Source of the DNA: Apiotrichum sp. Y4204
Lineage: Eukaryota > Basidiomycota > Tremellomycetes > Trichosporonales > Trichosporonaceae
Direction of reading: 5' to 3'
Length of the DNA: 64,000 nucleotides
Assembly (NCBI GenBank): GCA_025531455.1
Contig: JAMYHL010000002.1
Coordinates: forward strand, 620,001 to 684,000
The notes beneath the pieces are model-generated. The model ran no database searches. It was not told the origin of the DNA and saw only the letters and a program-made list of their open reading frames with translations. The translations under genes were made by a program, and so were the position numbers. This document shows positions 1 through 11,314 of the stretch, one piece after another; the first letter of the stretch is position 1, and each line of letters starts with the position of its first letter.

Positions 1-444
1 TGCCCCGGAAGGACATTCCAGCGCATCGTGAGTCGCAGATTGTGTACTCGCTAATGCCAGATGTTCGCCTCTGTATTCCTCATGAAGGCAATGTCGGTCG
101 GCGCCGTGTCGGAAAAGGAGCCCGAGATTCTCGATCTGCAGCGCAGCATGATTGATGTCATCCGGGACGCGGCGGTGGATGACGAGCACATTGCAGCGGA
201 AATCGCGACGCTGCTCGGCCGTGTGTTCCCCGCGTTCCCCACCGCGCCGCCTGCCATACTCGAGGCATTACCAGATATTGACACCGCGCCGCTCCAGCAG
301 CCCCTCCCCGACCCGACTCTTATGCCGGGCTTTGCGGACCTTGGTGAACACGCGGACGTGTTTGCCAACTGGACGTTTGACCCCGTCATCCTCCTGTCAG
401 AGATGGACGACTTTATCCAGGCGATAGACACCAACCAGGCCTAG
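1..444 (+). CDS. C-terminal end of a probable fungal transcription factor (5' truncated by the window)
   Basis: Two exons are visible: 1-27, then an intron at 28-60 with GTGAGT donor, CTAAT branch and CAG end, then 61-444 ending in TAG. The ATG at 61 is therefore internal and not a start codon. The visible 137 residues are acidic and helical. They end in an aromatic/acidic stretch (FANWTFDPVILLSEMDDF) that resembles the C-terminal activation region of fungal Zn2Cys6 regulators. No DNA-binding domain lies inside the window, so the class is inferred from tail style only. Any other acidic nuclear protein is possible. The gene converges with the SYG1-like gene on the opposite strand, about 280 bp away. 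Confidence 0.45.
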
Positions 445-726
445 AGGCGGCGCACGCAGCTCAGTTTACCCGGGAGAGAAAATGTCTTTGGTTCGGGCAG
501 ATGTTGTTGTATGAGAGCTTGTAACAGGTTGGCGAGATGGATCAGCGTCCCTCAAATGTTGGCCGTCAGTGGATGCAGTAGATGATGGCTGTAAAAACCA
601 GCACGATATCACTGGATGCCGGGCACTGCCTCAAGTCAGCCCATGATAGTTCCAAGTAGGGAGATCAATATAATACACATGCATCAGCTCGATCCGACAA
701 GATACACCATAACAGTACACGCCCTC

Positions 727-3700
727 CTACACGGCCCCCATATCCATATCCGGCATGGTGCCGTCGTCTCCGGGCCTGCTGGCCTCGTACTCGCGCTCGG
801 GGGCGCGACCACGCGCACCGACATTGAGCGCCTCGGGCCCGCGGCCCGCCTCGCTTCCGACGAGCTTTTCGCCAATCTTCTCGAGCCGCCGCCCGACGGG
901 CCCGCGGTGGCGCTTCGCCATGGTCGTCTCGTCGTCTGGAATCTTGCGGTATGGGAGGGGCACGTCGCGCGTGACGCGGTACGCGTCGGCGTTTCCGAGG
1001 TGTTCGGTCTCTACGCGGAAAAAGTTCCACACCCAGCGCCGGATGGCTTCCAGCAGCGCAAACACCCATGTGCGCAGGCGCGGAACCTCGCCGCTCCGGG
1101 GAAGTGCCCAGATCCACACGAAGCGGATGAAAAAGTTGTATACCATTGCCGCGTAGTAGAATGCGCGTGAGGGGTAGGCGAGGTCGGGGCGCAGGCCCTT
1201 CTGGCCTGGACGGCAGAGCGACCAGTCGACGATAAAGTCCCATGCGCAGGTGTAGATCGAGTTGATGACGGCAAAGACGCACCACACGGCAAGGGAGCGG
1301 TCGTCGTGCATGAAGCCCCTGGAGCGGTTCCACACGCCGAGACACGCGACGAGGATCGACATAGCGTACTTTCCCGCGTTGACGAGATGGATGGGCAGCC
1401 GCGTCTCCCAGTATCGGCGCAGACACTGTCCCAGACGGGCAATGGGCGCGAGACATGCGAGTAGGGCAAACGGCCATTCACCAGAGTTGCACACCTTGAA
1501 CGAGTTGCGGGGCCAGCCGTGTGCCGCTTATTGTCAGCTGGGGAGGAGACGCGTACTTACAGACACAGCCCAGGAAGTAAATGTTTTGGATCGTGTATGT
1601 GTGGCTGTTGAGGATATCGGCGACGAAGAAGACCGTGAACTGGCGGGTTAGCGCTGTGTAAAACCGCTCTACCTACCTTGACAGACGACAGGCCTGGAGT
1701 CACAACATGGCCCAGTGTGCGGATGAACCACCAACGAGAGTTGCGCCGGCAGTTGGGCAGCGGATTGAGGAAGAAGACGCAGACAAAGACGAGCCACGCG
1801 ATGGGCCACGTCGTTGGCGCAACGGAATTCGGCGCGACGCGATAAAACGAAAAGAAGAAGCAATACGAGAGCGTCATGAACAGAAACGCCGGGATCTCGT
1901 GGAAGCAATGGTGGTTGAGGCAGGGGCGGGTGATCTCCATGACGAATTCGTAGTTGATCCGCATCTTGACCCACAGGTCGAGGTTGAGCTGGAACAGCAT
2001 CGTGAAGAAGATTGGGATGTAGAGCGAGCCGTAGATGACCATGAGTGCTTCGTATCCTGGAACAAGTCGGCGTGTCTCGGGGTCAAAGACTATGCGTCAG
2101 CTGGGGTAAGACTCTGATAGACTCACACTTGACAATGGCCAGGACAGCAGCAGGCAGTCCCATGCCGACCATGAAACCGCCACGGTACGTCGTGTCGTAG
2201 AATGTCTCGAGCTTCTCGCCCAGACGCAGCTTGCGACGCGCCGCCTGTAGGTCGCCGTCGCAGAAGTGCTGCGCGTACAGCTCCTCAGTCATCTTGAGCA
2301 GCTTGTCAATCTCGGCGCCACTCGCAAACGTGCAAGGGTTGATGCGATCATCAGAGTACACCTTGAGACATTGGATCTGTGGTCAGGAACGTCCTCGTAA
2401 AGCCCACCCACCCTTGTGGTCACCTCAAACTTTTTGAGCGCCTTGCGGAACCCGATGAGGTTAACAATCTGGTGTCAGGAAGTGCCCAAGACAGCGGTCC
2501 TCCACTCACGCGGTAGTTCTTGAGCATCTCGAGGTAGCGGTAAAACTCGTTCATCGCCTTGCTGATGGAGCGTTTGTATTCGAGAAACTTGTCGCGCTGG
2601 AACATGTGGTCCTCGAGGTAATCGTCGTGGTCCTCATCGTGGCCGTCGCCGGTCGGGCTGCCGTCCGTCCCCGACGACTTTTCATTGAGGCGTTTGCTCC
2701 CAGGCGTGTTGATCATCTGCCCGTGCTCGTCTATCCCGTGCTCCTCGGGATTGTAGTTGATTCCAAGCATCTGCGTCGTCGCCGCGACAAACGTGTTCAT
2801 CTTGCCCTCCCAGCGCGCCCACTTCTCCTGGATCTCCTCGTCGTGCGCGCGCATCTGGTCCACCTGGTCGCGCAGCTCGTGAAACCGCAGGCGGCAGCTC
2901 GCCTGGCGCTGAGAATAGAACGTCTCCACTTTGTTCAGCTCGTGGTCGAGGATCTGGAAAAACTCGTACTCGTCAGGGTACAGCGAGTCGTACAGCTCTT
3001 CCAGTGAGCGCGCGTGCGAACATTGCTGCGACGAGACTGGCATGTCAGCAAACCCCAACGGTACTGCAAGGCTCTGGTCCACTCACCTGACATTCGGCTC
3101 CCATGCCTCGACTCGGGTTTGGTATGCGGCGTGCCGGGGTACGACTTGCCGGTGTGCGGGGTTGCCACATGCTCCTGCGCCAACGGCGACTTGGGTGCAG
3201 GAGACTTGGCTGCTGGAGAGTTGCCTGCTGGGGACTTGCCTGCTGGGGACTTCTTGAACGGCGACAGCATCTGCTTGGCAGGCAGCATGTATCTGGACGG
3301 TGAAAGCCAATGGGAGGGAGTCGTCTCTGTGCGCGGCGGCTCGGAAGTGGTGCCCTGGGACTTTGGCGAGAAAATGTCGTCCACGTCCTTGAGCCCGCCA
3401 TCCTCGATCGTACCAGACTGGTTACGCACGCTTCCCGTCGCGAGAAAGCTGTTTGACCCTTCGTCGCGGAGGTCTTCCACGCCGTTCCCGCTCCCATCGC
3501 TAATAAGGCTCGGCGCGCGGCGCGGGTCGCGTACCTGCAGGTGGGCGTTCGGCGAGTCGTCGGTGCTCGCGCCCTCGCTCCACATGCTCCCCCCGCCGGG
3601 GTAGTGCGAGCTGCCCGTCGCGCTCGCGCTGTGCGGGATGCCATCTGCACTGGAATCTGTTATTAGCTCAGTACGAGGAGCTAGCTCACTGGCACCGCGG

Positions 3701-4094
3701 GCAGTCTGATGTCAATTAAAGTCTGGTTACGGGGAGGCACGAAACATACCAAGGAGAGCACCGATTCTGGAAGGGAGAGGTGTGGTGTAGAGCCACCGCC
3801 ATGCCGGCGGCGCAGGCCCGACTGACCCACGGGCGGGGGCGGCTCCTTGCGGCGCGGCCGGCAGCGTGACGGGCCGTTATCGAGGTCCTCGTCCGAGTGC
3901 ACGAGCTCGTCTTCAGTGAGCTCGCGGCCCTTTATGCGCGCGGCGACGACGTTGATTTGGCGCGTGCACGCCCGGTAGTCGATGTACGCGCGGCTCCATT
4001 CCGGCTGGCAGTTTTGGTCGAGAAATCTGGCGCGTGTCAGGAATAAGGGCCGCCGCTGCTGATGGGCTTCGGAGACTCACTGTGTGAAGCGCAT
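727..4094 (-). CDS. SYG1: SYG1/XPR1-type phosphate exporter (SPX + EXS domains)
   Basis: Predicted membrane phosphate exporter and inositol-pyrophosphate sensor of about 1000 aa. The model has ten exons: 4094-4081, 4026-3750, 3705-3690, 3656-3087, 3036-2510, 2468-2412, 2376-2127, 2089-1677, 1639-1561 and 1526-727. All phases close. The first exon is 14 nt; joined to exon 2 it gives MRFTQFLDQNCQPEW, the classic SPX start. The second SPX half (LEELYDSLYPDEYEFFQILDHELNKVETFY, then a stretch ending MLKNYR and NLIGFRKALKKF) follows a long low-complexity insertion with AGKSPAG-type repeats near residues 230-290. The transmembrane block and EXS domain (VCNSGEWPFALLACL, GVWNRSRGFMHDDRS, CAWDFIVDWSL) fill the C-terminal half. 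The tail is charged and cytosolic. In this family SPX gates transport according to phosphate status. The 16-nt exon at 3690-3705 is the least certain element. Confidence 0.9.
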
Positions 4095-6124
4095 GCTGGC
4101 GCTCTGCCGTCTGGTCCGGCGATGCGATGGAGAGAGAGGGTGAGTTGTGGTGAGAAATGGTTGGAAGTGTGGTGAGATGGAGCGAGATCCACTGTCCGAG
4201 AGACCGAGAACAACCAGAACGTCCAGAACGGCATGCATAAACTTGTGCAAGGCGCTCGGCCTGGTAAGGGACGCGTAGCGAGCAGCCGGTCATGACCCCA
4301 AAGAGTGGTCCCTCATCTGCACCGTCCTGAGTGCACTTTGTGCTATCTCTCGCGTTCTCCTCCCGGGGAGCACAAACAACGCGACACGGCACCGCTCAGG
4401 TCATTTTAGGTCATGGTTGCGGTTTGTTGTCTTGGAAACGCGCAATCTGGGTGAATAGTCCCTCAATCACGCGCGCTACGCCTACGCTTTGCTTGCTCTG
4501 GTGAGACAGGAGAGCCAAAAACAAAGCTGGTGCAAGCCCAGGATAAGTAGGTATTAGCTCAGTAGAAATCCAGGTCCAAACGCCACTTCGGCTGACCTCA
4601 CTCTCAAGAGTCCTGGATCCTCAGAGTCCTGGATGCTTCGGTGCCTCCTCGTCTGCCTCCTCTTCGGTACCATTCGGCCCAGCTGTCCAATGTCTCGGGG
4701 CACGTGCGGCTGTCCTAGACACCTGAACACAGGTTGACGGAGTTCAGGAGACCATGTCCGCGGAGCATATGGGGTTTCCCAATGCAGTGAGCCCTACTCC
4801 ACTGCCGACAGTCGATAGGCACCGCGGCCTGATGTCGATCTCGGGCGGAAGAAGATGGCCGGAGAGTTCCCAGATTCTGTGATCCTGAGCACCTGAGCAT
4901 GGGAGGGTTCGTAGGGTAGAGATGTAGCCTGGTGCGAGGCGAGCGGGTGTCCTCTCCCTATCTTGCACCCTGGCATACTTCTCCGCTTCATGGCATCATC
5001 GTCATTGTGGATTGCGCGTTCTTCCCATACAGCAGCGCCACATTGCCTGCTGATCCTCGCGCTCGCCCGCCTTGGTTCTGGTACGAATGTAGCTGCGAAC
5101 ACTCACTCAGTCTGAGGGTTTGGACAGGTTTGGTAGTGTGGGAACCGGCTACTGGGCCAGTGCGCCAGTGGGCCATGCCCCTGCGACTTGGAGCGGGATG
5201 CCGTCGTCGATCTGCAATATATGCCGTCATCGGAACTGTCGGACAAGTGCAGGCGATGCAGCCAGCCATCTGCCGCTACTTGTATGCCTCCTGTCCAAAT
5301 TTACATGTATGACTGTGGAACGCGTCGAGCAGAGCAACTGCAGAGACAACCCGTCGTACATCACCAGACTTTCGAGCGAAATCGAACACGAGGCTGACAC
5401 GATACCCGCACGAGGGCAACGGAAGCTGTGACCCGGAACCGGATGTTGTTCGGGGAATGTGGAATGTGAGACCGGGAGAGGAGGACGACTGGGCCGGCCT
5501 GGGTGAGTGGCGTCTGTGGTGTGGGAGAGCTATGGGTTTGTGGGCTGCTGGGTGGGGGCGATGCTGCACACAGAACAGGCAACGGGGTGACTGCTTTTGT
5601 CATGGCACTCTACCTCATCCATTGTCCATTGACCTGTCATTGCAGCTATCTCCATCTCATCTTTATCGCGCCTGTCGACGTCCTCTACGTCCGGCGTCGG
5701 TTGCGACGAGCTGCAAACGAGCGATATCGTCGCCCACATCGTCATCGATCGCAGGGTGTATATCCCCACCTCGTCGCTGCATTGCATTTGCATCCCCCCC
5801 CAGAGGCGGTCGCCGATCACACCGTGCATCTTCTTCCTTTGCGCCGATCATTCCGTGCGCCGATCTGCCCATCTTCATTCTCTGGCGCGCCTTCTCGAAT
5901 CTGATCAGCGCAGTCTGGAAGCCGCAGATCCCCCCCTCTTTCTTATCGCATACGCACTAACGACGACACCGGTACCGGCAGCTGGGCGATTGCCAGAGCC
6001 CATTTATTGTCCTGGCTGTTCCTTCATTTCTCATTCTCACTCCTCACCATCCCCACCTCTCACCCCGTCTATCCTCGACACACGCTCTCTTCATCCCGGG
6101 GGCTCGCCACCACTCATCGACGCA
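4095..6124. other. Intergenic, divergent promoter region
   Basis: About 2.0 kb between the divergent SYG1-like and F-box-like genes. Open frames here are short, overlap on both strands and have no recognisable domain. The last 600 bp before the F-box-like ATG are rich in C and T on the plus strand, typical of a fungal promoter and 5' leader. I see no tRNA or mobile element. Confidence 0.5.
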
Positions 6125-7471
6125 ATGGACGGTCTCGATGGCCCCGGGTCCTGCGTCGGCACTTCCACTTCCACATCCACATCTTTATCTACACCAGCAT
6201 TAGCATCCTCAATCTTATCGTCGTCCACCGCTGCCGGATGCCTCGGCACCTCTAACGGTGTAAATCTCACAAACGGCGCAAGCACCGCCAATGGCGTGAA
6301 CGGCACCACTACCAGCCGGGACAGCCCCGCCCAGCTCCTTCTCAACTGCGACCACATCGTCGATTCGATCATCGAGTGCTGTCCGCTCACCACGCGCGCG
6401 ACGTTGCTCCGCGTTAACCGACAGATGTACGATGCCGCAGCCCCGACACTGTACCGCACCGTGCGGGTCGGTGGTCGGGCACTCCCGCGCTTCTTCTATC
6501 TCTCGCCTGGCGCGTGGTCACACGATCGTGGACAAGCGCCAACAAACGGAATGGCACCCGAGAATGTGCATGAACACACACGCGCAACCGAGCCGGGGCG
6601 CCGGCGACGGACGACCAAGGCCGAGCTTTTGGGCACAACAACCACACTCACCCTCGAGTCGCATGATGGCGCAGACTGCGCCGCTGTCTCCCCTGCGGCG
6701 GAATGCTTGACTGGTCTGAATATCCTCCGCATCGTGGCGACGACAGAAACAGACGGCCAGCTCTGCCTCTGTTACAGGTCACATTGCGAACTCCTTCATG
6801 TCTTGCGTCCGCGCAAGCTCGTCATCCGCAACTGCACATCGACAACACGGCTGCCCATCGACCTTCGTTCACCGCTCCCCGTTAGCGTCGACACCGCCGT
6901 TGTCATCCTTCCGGCCACGGCAGGAGAATATTACTTTGCAGATGTGGGCCCATGAGAGAAAGAACGAAATCTGACACCCCAGAATGAGCCCAGTCCGTAC
7001 CTCGCCGCGAGCTTGGCTGGCAAATTCCGCCTTGTTCCGCGCCTCAAGATTGTCTTCTGGGACGGTTTCGAAGGCCACGGTTCGCGTGATTCGGACTTCA
7101 GCATTCTGCTTGCAGCAGAACCCGGGGTGCCATCGACACGACGGCGGCGCATTGTGGTCGACGACCTCGTTCCCATCCTTCAGAACGCAGCATGCACAAA
7201 CCACCGGCCATGGCCAGAAGTCGTCGTGTACGGCCTCGAGACACTAACTCTGAAGGCCGGTGTGTCCTCGGCTCTCGCGCGCATGTACGGCAGCCTCGTC
7301 AACCCCGAGGAACTCGTGCACTATGCTCTCAGCCGTTCGCACCACGTCCTGGTCGCCTCGCCATGGACAGGGCTGAAGGTGCCGTACCGTGTACCGAGCA
7401 TAGTGTGGGAGGACATTGAGACATATGAGGATAGCTGGGAGCGCGAGGGAGAGATCAACGAGACAGATTAG
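6125..7471 (+). CDS. F-box-like protein
   Basis: Two exons, 6125-6943 and 6983-7471, joined over a 39-nt intron with GTGGGC donor and CTGACACCCCAG end, give 435 aa. Residues 1-65 are a Ser/Thr/Asn-rich leader. The following segment (HIVDSIIECC...TTRATLLRVNRQMYDAAAPTLYRTVRV) matches the F-box-like N-terminal helices common in basidiomycete proteins: an Ile/Leu core, then an R-x-N-R-x-MYDAA-P-x-LY block. The rest alternates short strands and helices, as in the degenerate leucine-rich regions that follow such F-boxes. F-box proteins recruit substrates to SCF ubiquitin ligases through Skp1; that role here is inferred. The ATG at 6125 was chosen because it is the first in frame after a long leader and the upstream frame is C/T-rich. 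Confidence 0.6.
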
Positions 7472-7831
7472 GAGGGCGGGGGATGATGGCCAGCGGCTGG
7501 GGACGAAGACCATTGGCCAAGAGACAGCACCATATCTAACCGAGCACAACAACGACGGCCTGTACAGTACGTGTAGCGACTTTGTACATCTATGTGACAC
7601 ATACCATTCGCATCGCTACTGACCGCTGACTCACTCCCTGACTCGGGCACATACCCTGACGACCGCGCCCGATCAGGCGACCTCGCAACCCACGCCTTAT
7701 TGCAAGCCACGACTGGCAACCTCCTCCTCGTCTCTTGCCCTTCCACCTTCTGCATTGTCCTCCGTCTCCCTCTACCGCTCTTAATCGTCGCCGACGGCGG
7801 GCGCCACAAGGCTGCCTCGCAAACTTTCAGC

Positions 7832-7902
7832 GCCCCCTTAGTTTAATGGTAAAACGAAGGTCTCATAATCCTCAGCCCTCAGTTCGATTCTGAGAGGGGG
7901 CA
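7832..7902 (+). tRNA. tRNA-Met (CAT anticodon, elongator type)
   Basis: A 71-nt cloverleaf. The 7-bp acceptor stem GCCCCCT/AGGGGGC is perfect; the D arm GTTT/AAAC encloses AATGGTAA; the anticodon loop is CTCATAA; the T arm CTCAG/CTGAG encloses TTCGATT; the discriminator is A. Anticodon CAT reads AUG. The U-U apposition closing the anticodon loop resembles eukaryotic elongator tRNA-Met, and the T-loop differs from the initiator form. There is one further A-C mismatch at the base of the anticodon stem. No intron. An identical copy lies inverted at 10658-10728. Confidence 0.9.
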
Positions 7903-8233
7903 GCAGCGCCGCCGGCGCACAGCGCGACGCGTAGAGCGTTCCAGTGCAATGGCTTTTTGGATGTTGGGAGGGTGGGGAACTCGAGATGGGTTGATCGCGG
8001 TTGAGTGAGTTTTAATGGAGGTAGAGGGGTAGCATGGTAATATGGTGGATGGATTCGGACTAGCGTGGATTAGCGTGACACGGAACACTGACGTGCAACT
8101 CATCGAGCATCTGTCAGAAAGCCGTTTCTGAACAGGAAGGGATGCATAGTAGCTAGTATGGTCAAATTATAAACTACAGCGCTATCAAGGAATTCGCGTA
8201 ATAGACGATTAACGTCGCTTCCACATTCTACAC

Positions 8234-9292
8234 TTATAGGCCGCGCTGATTGTCCTTCTCGCAGATGCCGCGCTGCAGTCTAAAGCCGCGAGCGCAGCGG
8301 GTCATCTTACAGCGGCCTCCGAGACATTCGACACCGAGACCCCGACCGACTCCTCCCGGCAACAGTGTGCAACTGATGTTAGCCAACCCTCACGTTTCCA
8401 ATGTCTATCACTCACTCCACACCGACTTTGGCGACGGTAGAGTTCCCGTCACTCGAGTACTCTCCAAAGCGGCAGCCTCCGCACGATTCGAGTTCGCTCG
8501 CGACGTCAAGGCATTCGTACCCGTCCTCGGCCCTTTTGGAGACCTTGCACGCCCTAAGCCCCGGCCTGCAGTAGGGGTTGAGGGCGAGGAGGCGCTGTTC
8601 CTCCATCCTCTTTTCCACGGCAACGCGCCGCGCGAGTCCAGAGGCAGCTTCCGCGGGCGAGTGGGAGAAGAGGTAGAATCCGCCGATTCCAGTACACTGT
8701 GTCGACGAGCCGATCAGGGTCGGCGCGACACTGAGACATCGGCACTGGTACTGTCCTCCGGGGAGCGGCTGGATGCTGATGTACTGGAACGTCGCGCAGG
8801 TCGCGAAGCAGGTGCTCGTGCTGGGCTGCACAAAGGGCAGATTGGTGGCGTCTGCCGGGGCGGGCAGCAGCATCATGGGGCAGTCGACGTTGTCGAATGT
8901 CGTCTTGACGTCCCACACCTGGGGGTAAGTTAGCCTTTCACTCTCTGGGTGTTTTGTCACCGCCACTCACTCCGATCTGGGCGCTAGTGGACTCGCAGCC
9001 GCCCTGCATTGGCCCGGGGGAGATGACTGTGGAGGGCGGCGAGGTCGGGCTGCACCAGCACGACTGGGTCGCGCCGTTATAGTAGATGACTCCGGTGTTG
9101 GGATTGGCAGCAGCGCAGGCGGCCTGGGCGTGTCAGCGGTGGAAGAGAGAGGAGACGTACTTGACAGTTTGCCATGCTGGGCCGGCCTCCCACGAACGTT
9201 GCGGGTGGGTAGGGGCCCGTGACGCAACCGAGCTGGGCGAGCGCGTTTACGGCGAGCGCGTTGCCTAGGAATACGGCGAGTGTCAACAGCAT
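8234..9292 (-). CDS. Secreted PriA-like protein with WSC-like N-terminal region
   Basis: Four exons (9292-9161, 9123-8971, 8918-8416, 8372-8234) give 308 aa with a signal peptide. Mature residues 20-80 (GCVTGPYPPATF...MANCQAACAAA...YYNGATQSCWCS) have the Cys spacing of WSC-type or small Cys-rich wall proteins. The middle continues with CFATCATFQYI and QCRCL. The C-terminal third reads YCRPGLRACKV...GYECLDV...LESCGGCRFGE, then after the last intron GVDCTLLPGG...CLGGRCKMTRCARGF. This is the PriA signature known from mushroom fruiting-body proteins and basidiomycete yeasts. The protein is expected outside the cell or in the wall; its biochemical role is unknown. A TATAAAGC box lies about 80 bp upstream. 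The gene sits between two inverted tRNA-Met genes. Confidence 0.8.
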
Positions 9293-9368
9293 TTCTTCTG
9301 TTCAATCTTTCCGAGCTTGATAGTGAAGAGGCCGAGTATGTCAAGCGGGGCAGACAACACATCGGGGC

Positions 9369-9376
9369 GCTTTATA
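9369..9376 (-). promoter_or_regulatory. TATA box of the PriA-like gene
   Basis: TATAAAGC on the minus strand, about 80 bp upstream of the ATG at 9292, at the usual distance for a fungal TATA element. Confidence 0.5.
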
Positions 9377-10657
9377 CCTGCTTGACCTGCTTGAACTCTT
9401 GCACGACGAAATTTTGAAAGCGGACACGGCAAGTCCAGACCAGATCTCTCGTCCCGTAGCGCAGCACTTCACAGATCCCAGACGCGTACTGTGGACTCAG
9501 CACGCGGAAATTTGTGTGCGCAGACATACATACATAAAGTTCACGATGAGATCTCGCCTTCGGTAGTGCCGCAATTCAGAGACCTTTGTTCCGCGAGCAG
9601 TGGCTAGCTTGAAGAGGAAGATGCAATCGCTAGTTCTGAAGATGACCGGATGCGGCGGGGTGGCAGTGCCACGAGTGAAACAGTTGCATCATGAGAAATT
9701 TTGGAATCATCGTTCGCTCGCTCACCACAGCATGATCTCTGCGGACCCACGCGGACTGACGAGTGCGCTGGACATCAAATCAGTAAAATCAGCATCTACG
9801 CGATAGCAAACGGCCGGAAAGCGCAATTCAGTCGAGTGACATCGCGCAATGTCACAAGACTCAGCCATCCAGACCGCACTAGCCGCGCTGGATCAGAACA
9901 AATTCCTCCTGGCTTTCCGGCCATCGCGCCCGCTGTGCTTCCGGTACGTGGAGCCCTTGCAAGGAAGGCTATAGCCGCTTGTAGGAGGACATCGCACGTT
10001 GCAGAGGTTGGAACGGCGATCACCCCGTCGCGCTCTAGGGACAGCCCGCTATCATGCGAAGAATGCCCTGAGGTTCTGGCCAACCCGCGCCAGAAGCAGT
10101 CGATACGAAGCGATACGAGTCGCAGGATTATTATCAAGTAGCGGCGATCATCCCATCTCGTTTGTATCGTTCTTCTTGTCACTCTTCCCATGTCCTCAGG
10201 TTTTCCCATCTCCCAAACCCTGACAGCCATGCGTTCCTTGGAATATGCTTGACAAGCGACGAGAACACGTTCGCCCGTCTCCCCCTCTGCGGGGCCATAT
10301 CTCGACGGAATATACATACTTCAGCTCAGTCCCCGGGCGGGCCGGGATCCCCGGCACCCGACAACATGCTTGTTAAAACTTCTCCGCTCTCCTCGTTTCC
10401 GCCGTTCCCTCGCGACCTCTTCAAGTCCAAGTGTCCAAGATTCGTGATTCTCAACACCAGACCATCAAGCGAGACGGACGCGACACGCGTGCGATCCGCT
10501 AGCTATCCAGCACGTTCCAAAACCCATGCGCGCAGCGCTCTCGCCCTCCGGCTCTTCTCGGATCTCAATCTTCTTCATCTCTTCTGGCCCTCATGATGTC
10601 CAGGAGACCGAAAAAGGGATCGTATCCAGTTCGATCTCTCGAGCTCGACGCACGCGC
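9377..10657. other. Intergenic, no gene recognised
   Basis: About 1.3 kb between the PriA-like promoter and the second tRNA-Met gene. The open frames (for example 9701-10141 and 10162-10596, plus strand) show no domain, signal peptide or convincing codon bias. No RNA gene recognised. Confidence 0.4.
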
Positions 10658-10728
10658 TGCCCCCTCTCAGAATCGAACTGAGGGCTGAGGATTATGAGAC
10701 CTTCGTTTTACCATTAAACTAAGGGGGC
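10658..10728 (-). tRNA. tRNA-Met (CAT), second identical copy, inverted
   Basis: The reverse complement is identical over all 71 nt to the tRNA at 7832-7902, with the same arms, anticodon loop and discriminator. The two copies are inverted, with about 2.75 kb between them. The flanking sequence is not conserved beyond the gene, so the duplication is either old or was homogenised by gene conversion. Confidence 0.9.
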
Positions 10729-10790
10729 GGGCTTCGTGCTCGTTCTGGGGCCCCCGGCCGCGATTCCTCGGGAAAGCGCTGCGCAGAGGC

Positions 10791-10828
10791 GAGAGCGAGA
10801 GCGAGAGTGAGAGCGAGAGCCAGAGTGA
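10791..10828. repeat. Short purine repeat (GAGAGC/GAGAGT units)
   Basis: A degenerate GAGAGC-GAGAGT tandem run just outside the 5' side of the minus-strand tRNA-Met, in a non-coding interval (10729-11314) that otherwise shows no gene. Confidence 0.7.
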
Positions 10829-11314
10829 GGACGCGAAGAACGGTGAGGACGAAGGACACGGATGTATCGCATGCGGATGCGGAGGCGGACGCGCGAAGTG
10901 TCGCCTGTGGACGGCTGAAAACCCACATGCGTTCCTGTCCTGAGCATGTGGAGCTGTGGAGATGATGGACCCCAGGACAACAGGGTGGGCGGACATCGGG
11001 AATGCAACCTGCGGTGCTCGGTTTGTCGTCTTACGGCCGAATGTTCTGCTGCGGCCTCGAACAGAGACATCCATGCGGTGTCTCGCGACGTACTGACAAT
11101 GTGCGTGCTCCCAAGATATCCACGATTTCAGATCAAGCATCCATTTCCCCTAAAAGAACAAAATGCCAAAAAGCAAGACTCTTTTTCCTTTTGCGATGTT
11201 TTGGACTCTAGCACAACGCAGGTTACTACCCTCTTACACTACTACAGATAAAACTAATGAGACTTGTGGGGGGTGACTACTATCCGCTTACACGTACGCT
11301 CGCGTTCTTGGTGC

